64,000 nt of DNA from Gammaproteobacteria bacterium (lineage in GTDB: Bacteria; Pseudomonadota; Gammaproteobacteria; Steroidobacterales; Steroidobacteraceae): NCBI GenBank assembly GCA_010027845.1, contig RGUL01000005.1:1-64000 (forward strand), given 5' to 3'. The position numbers and the translations under genes were made by a program. Below the pieces are notes generated by a model. The model searched no databases, was not told the origin of the DNA, and was given only the letters and a program-made list of their open reading frames with translations. Shown in pieces: positions 27,261 through 36,102 of the stretch; positions within the stretch are counted from its first letter, which is position 1, and every line of letters starts with the position of its first letter.

Positions 27261-28321
27261 GAGCGCGGTTTCGCGACCACCTTGCCGCCGTCGCGTACGC
27301 GCTGCGTGCCCTCGACGATGACGTCGTCGGTGTCGGCGAGCCCTGTAACGATCGCCACTCGACCCGGCTCACGGCCACCGAGCTTCAATTCTTTGCGGAC
27401 CGCTTTGCCGTCGACGACCACGAATACGTAGTTGCGGCCTTGCTCGGGCACTAGTGCTTCTTCGGGCAACAATAAGGTCGGCCGTTGTTTGCCGCGCACT
27501 GTGACCGTCATGAACAGGCCCGGACGCAATGCCCCGTCGGCATTCGGTAAATCGGCGCGTACCGCGATCGAACGCGTCGCCGGATCGATCCGCGAGTCGA
27601 TGGCGGTGATTTTGCCGCGGAACACGCGATCGCCGAGCCCCTCGGTGCGGGCCTCGACGGGTAAGCCGGCCGCGAGTTCCGCGAGAAAAGTTTGCGGTAG
27701 CGTGAATTCGAGTTTGACGCTCGAGGCATCGTCGAGCGTGGTGATCACCGTACCAGGATTCACCAACGAGCCGAGGCTCACGCGACGCAAGCCCGTCGTA
27801 CCGGCGAACGGCGCTCGGATCACCGTGTCGTCGAGCCGCGACCGTGCTGCTGCGACCCGCGCCTCGGCGGTTTTGACGTTGGTCTCGAGTTGGTCGAGTT
27901 GTGCGCGCGACAACGCTTGCGTGACCGATAGGTCGCGACCGCGATTGCGTTGATTGCGGCTCTCGGCCAGCTGCGCTTGTGCTTCGACGAGCGCAGCTTC
28001 GGTTTGCGCGCGATCGAGTTCGACGAGTACCGTGCCCGCTGCGACGCGCTGACCTTCGTTGAATCGGATCGCCGTGATCGTGTTGGCACTTTTGGAGGTG
28101 ATCACCACGGACTCGCGCGCGAGCGCGGTACCGACGGCTTCGAGAGAGCTGCCGAAATCACGGCGCTCGGGACGCACGGTGGCCACTTGGGCGGGTGGCG
28201 GACCGCCACGACCCATGGGTTTGTCGGCCACGTCTTTCGGCTTTTCGCCCTTCGAACAGCCGGCGACGGCCAAAAGCGTCAGAACGAGGGCGGGCAGGGC
28301 GATGCGCAGGCGAACGGGCAT
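27257..28321 (-). CDS. RND efflux periplasmic adaptor lipoprotein
   Basis: Membrane-fusion protein of 354 residues. The signal peptide ends in a lipobox (LLAVAGCSKG), so it should be anchored to the inner membrane by lipid. Then come the lipoyl half (ANTITAIRFNEGQRVAAG), a helical hairpin (about residues 105-165), the second lipoyl half (TVIRAPFAGTTGLRRVSLGS), beta-barrel and membrane-proximal domains. ATG 28321 is chosen for the signal peptide; the frame continues upstream through the 2-hydroxyacid dehydrogenase. A palindrome at 28383 lies 62 bases upstream. No outer-membrane channel gene is adjacent. Confidence 0.92.
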   Translation of the reverse strand: MPVRLRIALPALVLTLLAVAGCSKGEKPKDVADKPMGRGGPPPAQVATVRPERRDFGSSLEAVGTALARESVVITSKSANTITAIRFNEGQRVAAGTVLVELDRAQTEAALVEAQAQLAESRNQRNRGRDLSVTQALSRAQLDQLETNVKTAEARVAAARSRLDDTVIRAPFAGTTGLRRVSLGSLVNPGTVITTLDDASSVKLEFTLPQTFLAELAAGLPVEARTEGLGDRVFRGKITAIDSRIDPATRSIAVRADLPNADGALRPGLFMTVTVRGKQRPTLLLPEEALVPEQGRNYVFVVVDGKAVRKELKLGGREPGRVAIVTGLADTDDVIVEGTQRVRDGGKVVAKPRS

Positions 28322-28382
28322 GGTCGAAATCCGGGGAAAAGTCCCTCGTATCGTGAGGGAGCGATGTTTCATTTTAACGTAA

Positions 28383-28398
28383 TTAACCGTTTGGTTAA
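28383..28398. promoter_or_regulatory. Palindromic operator candidate upstream of the RND operon
   Basis: A perfect inverted repeat TTAACC-GTTT-GGTTAA lies in the AT-rich gap before the adaptor gene. Such palindromes are typical TetR-family repressor sites for efflux operons. No TetR gene is adjacent; the nearest is at 10707-11357, whose own gap contains related AACC/GGTT half-sites. Confidence 0.55.
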
Positions 28399-28419
28399 CG
28401 AATTCCCCGTCAAGGATCG

Positions 28420-29356
28420 TCAAGTGACCCGGCCACGACGGCCTCCGGCTAGAAAATCCCTGACGTTCGCCGCCATTTCGTCCAGGCAACGCTGCCGTGA
28501 TTCGCGCGCCGCCCAGGCGGTATGCGGCGTCACGATCAAATTGGGCAGATCTGGTGCGAACAACGGGCTGCCGTCGACCGTCGATCGCCGCACCGCCGAG
28601 TCGTCCGGCACGCAACGCGCTCGCTAACGCTTCGACGTCAACCAGTGCACCGCGTGCGGTATTGATCAACACCGCGTCGCGTTTCATCAAAGAAATTTCG
28701 CGCGCGCCGATCATGCCGGTGGTGCGTTCGTTCACCGGGCAATGCAGCGTGACCACATCCGCAGTCGCGAGTAATTCGGCGAGCGGCACCCGGCCCTCGA
28801 TATGCGCGGCACCGATACGATCGGCGACGATGACGCGCATGCCGAGCGCCGTTTCACAGGCCTGCGCGACCGCTTTGCCAAGCACACCCCAACCGACGAC
28901 GCCCAGCGTACGCCCGCCGAGTTCGCGGATCGGATGACGCAAAATCGTGAAGTGCGGACTTGAGGCCCAGGTGCCGTCGATGGCATCGCGCGAATAGTCA
29001 GCGAAGCGGTGCGTGAGCGCGAGCAGTACGCCGAGCACGTGTTGCACGACCGACGGCGTGCAATAGTCGCGGATATTGCAGACTGCGACGCCACGTTCAC
29101 GTGCGGCCTCGAGGTCGACGTTGTTCGTGCCGGTCGCTGCGAGCGCGATCAGCCGCAAAGATTTCGCGCCGACGATCAAATCGCGGGTGAGCTTCAGTTT
29201 GTTGAGCAGCACGATTTCGCAATCTGCGATCCGCTCGGCGACTTCGTCTTGGCGCGTCGCGTCGTGCAACACTAGACCCGGCGTCGCGGCTTGCAACGCG
29301 CCCGGATCGAGATCACCGACACTGACGGTCGAATAGTCGAGAAAGACGCTTTTCAA
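28420..29356 (-). pseudogene. D-2-hydroxyacid dehydrogenase, frameshifted
   Basis: NAD-dependent 2-hydroxyacid dehydrogenase (glycerate/hydroxypyruvate reductase-like). The first frame, TTG 29356 to about 28595, covers the catalytic domain (IALAATGTNNVDLEAA) and nucleotide motif GVVGWGVLGKAVA, then NTARGALVDVEALASAL and GRLGGAAID. The rest reads in another frame, VDGSPLFAPDLPNLIVTPH with catalytic His, to the stop at 28420. About seven residues (the VLxxEPP segment) are missing, consistent with loss of about 20 bases near 28593. The TTG start overlaps the MaoC stop. The catalytic Arg and Glu regions are present in the first frame. Confidence 0.85.
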
Positions 29357-29844
29357 AACATCAACCGCATCACGCTTTCTGCGATGCAAGCCGGTTTCGG
29401 TTGCCCGTCGATTTCGGCGGTGTATTGCTCGGTGATTTGTAGTGCATTCGGCGCGACGGCTTCTACTTTGAGGAGCGTGAAACGTCCACGAATGCGAGAG
29501 TCGACGCGCACCGGATTCGGGAAGCGCACTTTATTCAAACCGTAATTAATCACGTTTTTGACGCCCGGCGCCACGGGCGTATCTGACGACACGAGACCGC
29601 GCAACAGCGTGTGCAAAGAAAGTGTGAGATAGCCGTGGGCGATCGGAGCGCCGTATGGCGACTCGCGGCGTGCGCGCTCGACGTCGACGTGGATCCATTG
29701 CGGGTCGCCCGTCGCATCGGCGAACGCGTCGATGCGCGACTGCATGATCGGCTGCCAGTCGCTCAAGTGCACCTCTTGACCGACGCGCGCAGCGAGGGCG
29801 GTCAGAGCCGCCGCCGCCGCGCTCGTCAGGACGATTTCGCTCAC
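29353..29844 (-). CDS. MaoC-like (R)-specific enoyl-CoA hydratase
   Basis: Hot-dog-fold protein of 163 residues. The hydratase motif is clear: FADATGDPQWIHVD with the catalytic Asp and His, followed by APIAHGYLTLSL. It probably hydrates a trans-2-enoyl-CoA. Start and stop both overlap neighbours (ATGA with the nitrilase relative, TTGA with the dehydrogenase), so it sits in the middle of a coupled operon. The actual substrate is unknown. Confidence 0.9.
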   Translation of the reverse strand: MSEIVLTSAAAAALTALAARVGQEVHLSDWQPIMQSRIDAFADATGDPQWIHVDVERARRESPYGAPIAHGYLTLSLHTLLRGLVSSDTPVAPGVKNVINYGLNKVRFPNPVRVDSRIRGRFTLLKVEAVAPNALQITEQYTAEIDGQPKPACIAESVMRLMF

Positions 29845-31019
29845 GATTTTCCGGCCATGCGCTTGCGGACCACCTCACCAGCTTCTTGGTAGTTAGCCGG
29901 TAGTTTTTCGAGGAATGCGTTCGGACCGAACACCGGCTGATATTGCTGCAGTACCGGCAGCAGCAGTGCCATCGGCAGTTCCTGCACGCGACGCGTCTTG
30001 CGGAACGAGGCGATCGGAATCGTCGCCCGCACGATTTCTTCGTGATGATTTTCGGTTTTCGCGAGTACCGTGCCACGCGGATCGACGATCACCGTTCCTT
30101 CGTCGCGTGTACCCGAGCCTTCGGCGAAGCCGATGTTGTCCGGCGACACCGAATTGCCGACGCCCACCGTGTACAGCCGACCCTGACGCGCGGTTTGAAT
30201 CGCCGACTCGGCGTTGCTGCCGCCCGTCACCGAAAGCACGATGATTTCGGCGCCTTTGAGACCGAGGCAGGTGTAGAGCAGCGGTTCGTTGCCTACCGCG
30301 GTGGTCGCAATGTTGCCGATGTCGGTGCGCGCCACGGGCATGGTTGCATCCCAACCGTACATCTCGACATAGCGGTCGAGCACGTCGTAAATCGTAGTGC
30401 CGATCAGCGCACCGTCACCGAACAGGCCCAAAATATTTCGTGCCTTCCATTGCTTACTGACGATGTTGCCGTCCGGACCGACGATCACGGACATGTTGAT
30501 GACGTGATCCGGCCAGTCTTTTTCTTTGGCGTAGCAACCGAAGGAGATGTAACAACCGTAGCGCTTGGCGCGCTCGCCGATCGCGGCGACTTCCGGTCCC
30601 GGCAACTCGAAAGCGATCTGGTTGAGTTCTTTGCGATTCCAAGGTTGAAAGCCCTGCACCGGGAATTCGTGCATGCAGATGAGGTCGACTTTCGAGCCCC
30701 AACGACGTTCGTAATTCCATTCTTCGGGCGAGTTTTGGGCTAGATCGATTAGCCGTAACACGCGATCGAGATTGCGCTTGGTCGTTTTCGCTTTGTCGCG
30801 CAAGTCGATCGACATCAAGCGCGATTGAATCGCCGCGACGTTGATGGTCTCTTGGCGCAGCGGCACCATGTCGTAGACGCCGCGTTTCGAAACGGCGACC
30901 GGCGTGACGGCTGGCGTGGCGGCAGCGACTGGCTCGGATGTCGTCGCTGCTGCGGCGACGCCGACCGCGGCCGCACCCGTGAGCAGCCGACGTCGATCAA
31001 GTTTGGTTTTACCGTTCAT
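29841..31019 (-). CDS. Tat-exported nitrilase-superfamily protein lacking the catalytic Cys
   Basis: The protein is 392 residues. The N-terminus KLDRRRLLTGAAAVG is a twin-arginine signal followed by an Ala-rich stretch. The carbon-nitrogen hydrolase fold is recognisable: Glu118 in MHEFPVQGF, Lys192 in KQWKARN, then GLKGAEIIVLSVTGG. The place of the nucleophilic Cys (normally ICYD or ICDD before this last motif) reads NIATTAVGNEP, with no Cys. So it is an inactive, binding or altered enzyme of the amidase/formamidase branch, if my alignment is right. It overlaps both neighbours by four bases (ATGA). Confidence 0.82.
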   Translation of the reverse strand: MNGKTKLDRRRLLTGAAAVGVAAAATTSEPVAAATPAVTPVAVSKRGVYDMVPLRQETINVAAIQSRLMSIDLRDKAKTTKRNLDRVLRLIDLAQNSPEEWNYERRWGSKVDLICMHEFPVQGFQPWNRKELNQIAFELPGPEVAAIGERAKRYGCYISFGCYAKEKDWPDHVINMSVIVGPDGNIVSKQWKARNILGLFGDGALIGTTIYDVLDRYVEMYGWDATMPVARTDIGNIATTAVGNEPLLYTCLGLKGAEIIVLSVTGGSNAESAIQTARQGRLYTVGVGNSVSPDNIGFAEGSGTRDEGTVIVDPRGTVLAKTENHHEEIVRATIPIASFRKTRRVQELPMALLLPVLQQYQPVFGPNAFLEKLPANYQEAGEVVRKRMAGKS

Positions 31020-32125
31020 TTCTTCCCCCTAGATTGCTTCGGTCCGAGATCGAGTGACGTGACGTCCATGACGTGCAGTTGCAGGCCTTGCATGAAGCCG
31101 ACGCCGGGACCCGCGCTACGCGAACTGGTCCACACCATTTTACGGCCATCTGGCGAGATAGCGGGAAAGCCGTCGAAACCCTCGTCGAACGTGATGCGCT
31201 TCGGCGGCGTCTTACCGTCGAGGTAGCCTAAATAAACTTCCCAATTACGTTGGGTTTCGGCACGTACGAATAAAAAATGCTCGCCGTCGGGTGTCGGATA
31301 AGGTGCCCAGTTCATGTCGTGCGTGAAGGTGCGAGTCTTGCGATCGGTGCCATCTTTCTTGATGGTGTAAATGGTCATCGGCGTCGGCTTGAGATCGTAT
31401 TCCGACGCTTTCCATGCGCGAAAGATGATGGTCTCGTTATCGGGCAGGAAATAGGGTGCGCCTTCTTGATCGTCATCGGTGAAGGTCAGTTGCCGCTCGC
31501 CGGTGCCGTCGGCTTTCATGATCCAAAGATCCATGTTGCCGTCGGTCATGCGACCGAACACGATCCACTTGCCGTCCGGCGATACGGTCACCTCGGCTTC
31601 GTATTGCGTGTTATTGGTCAGGCGCGTGACGTTCTTCCCCTCACGATCGGAGGTGTAAAGCTCCGACCCTTGCGGATAGTTACGCCAATCCGACCAATTG
31701 CCGAGCGGCATGTCGAGATGATCGCGGATCGAAGTCCAGATCAATTTTTTTCCGTCTGGGAAAAAGTACGAGCAAGCATCCCAGCCCTTGTCGTTGATGA
31801 GCACGACGTCGGTGCCGGCGTCGGTGAAAGTTTTGGTCAAAAACCCCGCCAAGCCACGCGGACTTTTGACGGCTAGCGGACTTTTTACTTGTGCGATCAG
31901 ATGCTCGCTGTCCGGGCCGTAATACGATTCGGCGGCTTCGCCGATATTCGGAATCACCCAGGACGGCATCTCGCCCTCTTTGGTCGTGATGGTCACGCCG
32001 CTGGGTGGAACGACCGGCGCCAACCCTTTAGCCGTGACCGATGTCGGTGTCGTGACACCGATCAGCAGCGTGGTCAGCGCCAAAAAGCCTGCACGCCGCG
32101 ATTCTGAATTGCGAACTATTCTCAT
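31016..32125 (-). CDS. Secreted TolB/PD40-type beta-propeller protein
   Basis: The protein is 369 residues with a signal peptide (GFLALTTLLIGVTTPTSVTA). The body is a run of PD40/TolB-like blades: YFFPDGKKLIWTSIRD, VSPDGKWIVFGR, DLWIMKADGTGERQLT, YFLPDNETIIFRAW, YPTPDGEHFLFVR and ISPDGRKMVWTSSR. Such proteins bind partners or substrates in the periplasm. It is the first gene of the minus-strand operon toward the nitrilase relative, and divergent from the TonB-dependent receptor. ATG 32125 is chosen for the signal peptide. Confidence 0.85.
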   Translation of the reverse strand: MRIVRNSESRRAGFLALTTLLIGVTTPTSVTAKGLAPVVPPSGVTITTKEGEMPSWVIPNIGEAAESYYGPDSEHLIAQVKSPLAVKSPRGLAGFLTKTFTDAGTDVVLINDKGWDACSYFFPDGKKLIWTSIRDHLDMPLGNWSDWRNYPQGSELYTSDREGKNVTRLTNNTQYEAEVTVSPDGKWIVFGRMTDGNMDLWIMKADGTGERQLTFTDDDQEGAPYFLPDNETIIFRAWKASEYDLKPTPMTIYTIKKDGTDRKTRTFTHDMNWAPYPTPDGEHFLFVRAETQRNWEVYLGYLDGKTPPKRITFDEGFDGFPAISPDGRKMVWTSSRSAGPGVGFMQGLQLHVMDVTSLDLGPKQSRGKK

Positions 32126-32155
32126 TCCAACCCCCCGCTCATTACGGTCAGTTTT

Positions 32156-32193
32156 GACGTTATGCCGATCCGTCTCTTCCGTCCCGACGTTAT
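32156..32193. promoter_or_regulatory. Direct repeats in the PD40/receptor divergent promoter region
   Basis: Two copies of GACGTTAT (32156-32163 and 32186-32193) lie exactly 30 bases apart, about three helical turns, in the 132-base gap between divergent genes. The second is followed by AG, giving CTATAAC on the minus strand, a plausible -10 box. They could be sites for an activator shared by both operons. Based only on repeat and spacing. Confidence 0.35.
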
Positions 32194-32257
32194 AGCGGGT
32201 AGGTTTGGCATAGCACCTCTCAAAATTCAATACCGGTGCATGACAGGGGAGCACTCC

Positions 32258-34855
32258 ATGAAATCGACTCGAATTCGTTCACACGTGACCGTCGCGGTGC
32301 TGGCATCGCTGGCAACCGGGTTAACGGCTACGACTGCGTACGCCCAGAGCAAAGGCGACGACGGCTTGGCCTTGCAAGAAATCGTCGTCACCGCCCGCAA
32401 GGCGGCAGAGCGACTGCTCGACGTGCCGCTCGCGATCACCGCGATTTCGGCCGAAGCGATCGAACAAAAAGGCATTCGTAACCTCGACGACGTCGCGGCG
32501 GCGACGCCCGGTTTGACCTTTTCGGACGTGCAAGCCGGCTTCTTACCCGTGCCCGTCATTCGCGGTTTCGCGCCGATCGACGTGCGTGGCGAGAACAACG
32601 CGGCAGTGTTCGTCGACGGGGTGTTCGTCTCGGGCAAAGAAGGTTTGAACTTCAATCAAACCGATCTCGAGCGGATCGAAGTCATCAAAGGCCCGCAAGC
32701 TGCGCTCTATGGCCGAAATTCGTTTAGCGGCGCCATCAACTACGTGACCGCAAAGCCGGGCAACGTGGCCAAAGGTAAAGCCGAAGTGCAAGTCGGCTCC
32801 AGCGGCAAGCGCCTAGTGTCCGGTTCCTGGAGCGGCCCGCTGATCGACGGAACGTTAAAAGGGCGTATCGCGATTTCGTACGACAACTTCGATGGTTCGT
32901 ACGACAACCAATACTCCGGGCTCGGGCGCCGCTCCGACATCGGTGGCTACGAATATCAATCGGCGCAGGGCACTCTGTATTGGACGCCCGCTGATTCTTT
33001 CGAAGCGGAACTGCAGGCCTATATCTCCAACGACGTCGTGGGCAACTCCGCGATCAGCCCGGTGACCGCGAACTGCGAAAACACCAATTCTTTGTTGTCG
33101 GTGCAATCACCGGTGCCGGCGGCCGGATACCTCAACTATTGCGGCACGTTTCCGGCCGTTGGTCGCAACGGACTGTCCGCCGTGCCGCAGGCGACCGGCA
33201 ACAAACGTGACATCGAACGCGCCCACTTAAACCTGACTTGGAAGACGGGTTTCGGCACGCTGACGTCGCTCACTGGCTATTCGAAAGTCGGTCAAGGATT
33301 TTTGGTCGACGGCTCGCGCAACTCGGGCGAGACCGTACCGTTCGTGTACATCGCGCGGCCTGCGGCCGGACTCGCGACGCTGGTACCGGGTACGTTCTTC
33401 GGAGGCGAACAAAAGACGATCCGTACCGGCCTCTATCAAATCGGTGGTGGCGGTGTAACCGAGGAGCTCAGCACCGAGCTGCGGCTCTCGAGCAATACCG
33501 ATCAAAAAGCTCGTTGGGCTGTGGGTGGATATTTCTACGAAACCAAAACGCACGGCGGTAACGACGGCGTGCGAGCGACGCAACCGCTGCCGGCCGATTT
33601 CTATGCTTTCTGTCTATCGTGCCGCAGCGCTGCGGCGTTCGGTCGACCGACCTTGATCTACGATCCGGCGAACGATCCCGCTGCGACGGGCGGTGTCGAT
33701 ACGACGGGCTTCAAGAATTGGTTCGTCAATCCGACCGGTGACGCGATCTTCACCGACACGTATCGCAACAAGGTCAATGCCAGTTCGGCGTTCGCTTCGC
33801 TCGAATACGACTTCACCGAGAGCGTGAAGGGTCGTCTCGAGGGTCGCTACACCGACGAAAAGAAAGCGTTCAACAATCTGTTGACGTCACGCACCGGCAG
33901 TAAATCTTGGGGCTTGAAAAACTGGCGTACGACGCTCGATTACAAACCCGATGTCGATACGACGATCTACGGCTCGTTCGCGCACGCCGAAAAGAGCGGT
34001 AACGTCGCCGCTGCGACGGTTCAGTTCGTGTCCGACCCGACCGCCGCGAACGTACCGATCCTCACCGCCTTCGATCCCGAGAAGAACAACGCACTCGAAC
34101 TCGGCATCAAGCACGAATTACTCGATCGTCGCGTCTATCTCGACTTCGATATCTATCAGAGCAAGTGGAAGAACATCGTCATTCCACAAATCCGTACCGA
34201 AGTCGTCGATCCGCGCTCAGGTAATGTCAGCGCGATCCGCTCGCCGACGGCTTTCAACGTCAATGCCGGCGATGCGACGATTCGCGGTGCGGAATTCTCG
34301 GTGAACGCGCGCGTCACGGATCGTGTCGATGGCAGCTTCGGCGTTTCCTACACCGACGCCAAGTACGACCGAGCCCGCGTCGACTCGTTCAAAAACTTCC
34401 CGTCGTTCTCGCCGACCGGCGACATTTCGGGCAAGCAGATTCTGCGTACCTCACCCTGGCAGTTGTCCGCGAGCCTCGGTTACACCGCGCCGCTCGCCGA
34501 CAACAAGGCTTGGTTCGTGCGAGGTGATCTCTCGTATCGGGATAAGCAGTTCGCGGATGCGACCAATGAGGCGATCACGCCCGATCAAACGAAACTCAAT
34601 ATGTCGATCGGTGTGCAAGCAAAGCAGTGGACCGTCGAACTGTGGGGCCGCAACCTCACCAATGAGGATGGCCCGACCGGCGCCTACCGTGACGTCTATT
34701 TCGGCAATGCACTGCCCGACGGCACGTTCTTCCGCACGCCGACCGGCACGACGCCGGCCGGAAGCGGCGGCAAGAGCACGTTCTTTCCGTGGCGTTACAG
34801 CGTTTCGTACCCGACGCTGCGCGAGTTTGGCGTCACCGCGCGCTATAAATTCTGA
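32258..34855 (+). CDS. TonB-dependent outer-membrane receptor
   Basis: The protein is 865 residues. A signal peptide (ASLATGLTATTAYAQ) precedes a plug domain: LQEIVVTARKAAERLLDVPL near the TonB box region, then VPVIRGFAP, VFVDGVFVSG and the ERIEVIKGPQAALYGRN block. The 22-strand barrel ends with GVTARYKF and a terminal Phe, as expected for outer-membrane insertion. AGGGGAG precedes ATG 32258. It belongs to the large group of receptors of unknown ligand common in oligotrophic and degrader proteobacteria. No haem FRAP/NPDL box was seen. The ChaN-PDZ gene starts two bases after its stop. Confidence 0.93.
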   Translation: MKSTRIRSHVTVAVLASLATGLTATTAYAQSKGDDGLALQEIVVTARKAAERLLDVPLAITAISAEAIEQKGIRNLDDVAAATPGLTFSDVQAGFLPVPVIRGFAPIDVRGENNAAVFVDGVFVSGKEGLNFNQTDLERIEVIKGPQAALYGRNSFSGAINYVTAKPGNVAKGKAEVQVGSSGKRLVSGSWSGPLIDGTLKGRIAISYDNFDGSYDNQYSGLGRRSDIGGYEYQSAQGTLYWTPADSFEAELQAYISNDVVGNSAISPVTANCENTNSLLSVQSPVPAAGYLNYCGTFPAVGRNGLSAVPQATGNKRDIERAHLNLTWKTGFGTLTSLTGYSKVGQGFLVDGSRNSGETVPFVYIARPAAGLATLVPGTFFGGEQKTIRTGLYQIGGGGVTEELSTELRLSSNTDQKARWAVGGYFYETKTHGGNDGVRATQPLPADFYAFCLSCRSAAAFGRPTLIYDPANDPAATGGVDTTGFKNWFVNPTGDAIFTDTYRNKVNASSAFASLEYDFTESVKGRLEGRYTDEKKAFNNLLTSRTGSKSWGLKNWRTTLDYKPDVDTTIYGSFAHAEKSGNVAAATVQFVSDPTAANVPILTAFDPEKNNALELGIKHELLDRRVYLDFDIYQSKWKNIVIPQIRTEVVDPRSGNVSAIRSPTAFNVNAGDATIRGAEFSVNARVTDRVDGSFGVSYTDAKYDRARVDSFKNFPSFSPTGDISGKQILRTSPWQLSASLGYTAPLADNKAWFVRGDLSYRDKQFADATNEAITPDQTKLNMSIGVQAKQWTVELWGRNLTNEDGPTGAYRDVYFGNALPDGTFFRTPTGTTPAGSGGKSTFFPWRYSVSYPTLREFGVTARYKF

Positions 34856-34857
34856 TC

Positions 34858-36102
34858 GTGATCCGGCGCGGTCTGTCGACGCGCCGCGTGCTCGCTATCA
34901 CACTGCTCGCCGGTCTGTTGACCGGCGGGCAGTGGGCGATGGCAGAGACCGTGCGGCCGTACGAACATCTGCAAATCGGTGATCCGGCGCGGCGCACTCG
35001 CCTTGCACGAGTTGAGCTCGACACGATCACCGACACCGCCTCGGGCCAGCAGATCGGCGCCGCCGCGCTCGCCGAGAAACTCCGTGACGTGCGTGTGCTG
35101 TTCGTCGGCGAAGAGCACACCAACGGCGAATTTCATCGCGTCCAACTCGCCGCAATCGCTGCGCTGCATGCAGCCGGCCGTAAAGTGATACTCGGTCTAG
35201 AAATGTTTCCGTGGGACCCGCAACCGGCGCTCGACCGCTGGAGTCGCGGCGAACTGACCGAAACGCAATTTCTCGACGAGTCACGTTGGTACGAAGTCTG
35301 GTCACATCACTTCGGCCACTACCGTGAAATCTTCGCCTTCGCGCGCGATAACCGCCTACGTATCGTCGGCTTGAACGCACCGCGCGAGGTGGTGCGCGAC
35401 GTGCGCGCCAAAGGTTTCGATGTGCTCTCCCCGGAGATCCGTAGTCGAATGCCGCCGACCGTCGATCTCGGCAACACCGAACATCGTGCCTTAGTGCAGT
35501 CTTATTTCGATGCCGACGATCCCCTGCACGCGAAAATGACTGCCGAGCAGCAAGAAGGCGTGTACCGCGCACAAGTGGCTTGGGATGCGTCGATGGGTTG
35601 GCAAGCGGGTCAAGCCTTATCAAGCCCGAGTGATCCACGCGAAATTGTCGTCGTGCTGATCGGTGGCGGCCATGTCGCCTATGGTCTCGGCGCCGAGCGT
35701 CAACTGCGTTCAAGCTTCAAAGGCCAAACCGCGACACTGATACCGGTGACGGTTTCCAGTGGTGCGAAGCGAACCGAAGTCAGCGCCGCCTATGCCAATT
35801 TTCTTTGGGGCGTACCGCAAACGGCACAACCGACGTTGCCGGTACTCGGTGTGTCGCTGATGGGCCGCATCGGCAAGGAGCCCACCAAAGTCATTCAAAT
35901 CGAAACGGGCTCCACCGCAGATCTCGCCGGCGTGAAAGTCGGTGACATCTTGCGCGAGCTCGATGGGGCGAAGATCGACGGCACGGCCGCCCTGCAACGC
36001 AAGATCGGAGACTATCGATGGGGCGATTCGGCCAAATTGCGCCTCGAGCGCGACACCCAATCTTTGACGCTACCGATCGATTTCCGTCGTCGTACGGACT
36101 GA
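34858..36102 (+). CDS. Exported ChaN-like protein with C-terminal PDZ domain
   Basis: The protein is 414 residues from GTG 34858, with a signal peptide (VLAITLLAGLLTGGQWAMA). The ChaN/EreA-like domain shows VLFVGEEHTNGEFHRVQL, VILGLEMFPWD, the WYEVWSHHFGHYREIF block and VVLIGGGHVAYGLG. ChaN proteins bind haem or act in iron uptake. The last 90 or so residues form a PDZ domain (GVSLMGRIGKEPTKVIQIETGSTADLAGVKVGD in pieces), typical of proteins that hold peptide ends. It lies tightly between the receptor and the double peptidase. Confidence 0.85.
   Translation: MIRRGLSTRRVLAITLLAGLLTGGQWAMAETVRPYEHLQIGDPARRTRLARVELDTITDTASGQQIGAAALAEKLRDVRVLFVGEEHTNGEFHRVQLAAIAALHAAGRKVILGLEMFPWDPQPALDRWSRGELTETQFLDESRWYEVWSHHFGHYREIFAFARDNRLRIVGLNAPREVVRDVRAKGFDVLSPEIRSRMPPTVDLGNTEHRALVQSYFDADDPLHAKMTAEQQEGVYRAQVAWDASMGWQAGQALSSPSDPREIVVVLIGGGHVAYGLGAERQLRSSFKGQTATLIPVTVSSGAKRTEVSAAYANFLWGVPQTAQPTLPVLGVSLMGRIGKEPTKVIQIETGSTADLAGVKVGDILRELDGAKIDGTAALQRKIGDYRWGDSAKLRLERDTQSLTLPIDFRRRTD

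Noticed and set aside
24347-29356. One continuous polypeptide across the dehydrogenase and RND adaptor (710 residues)
   Set aside because: The adaptor has its own signal peptide and start at 28321; the join is only an open frame created by the dehydrogenase frameshift.
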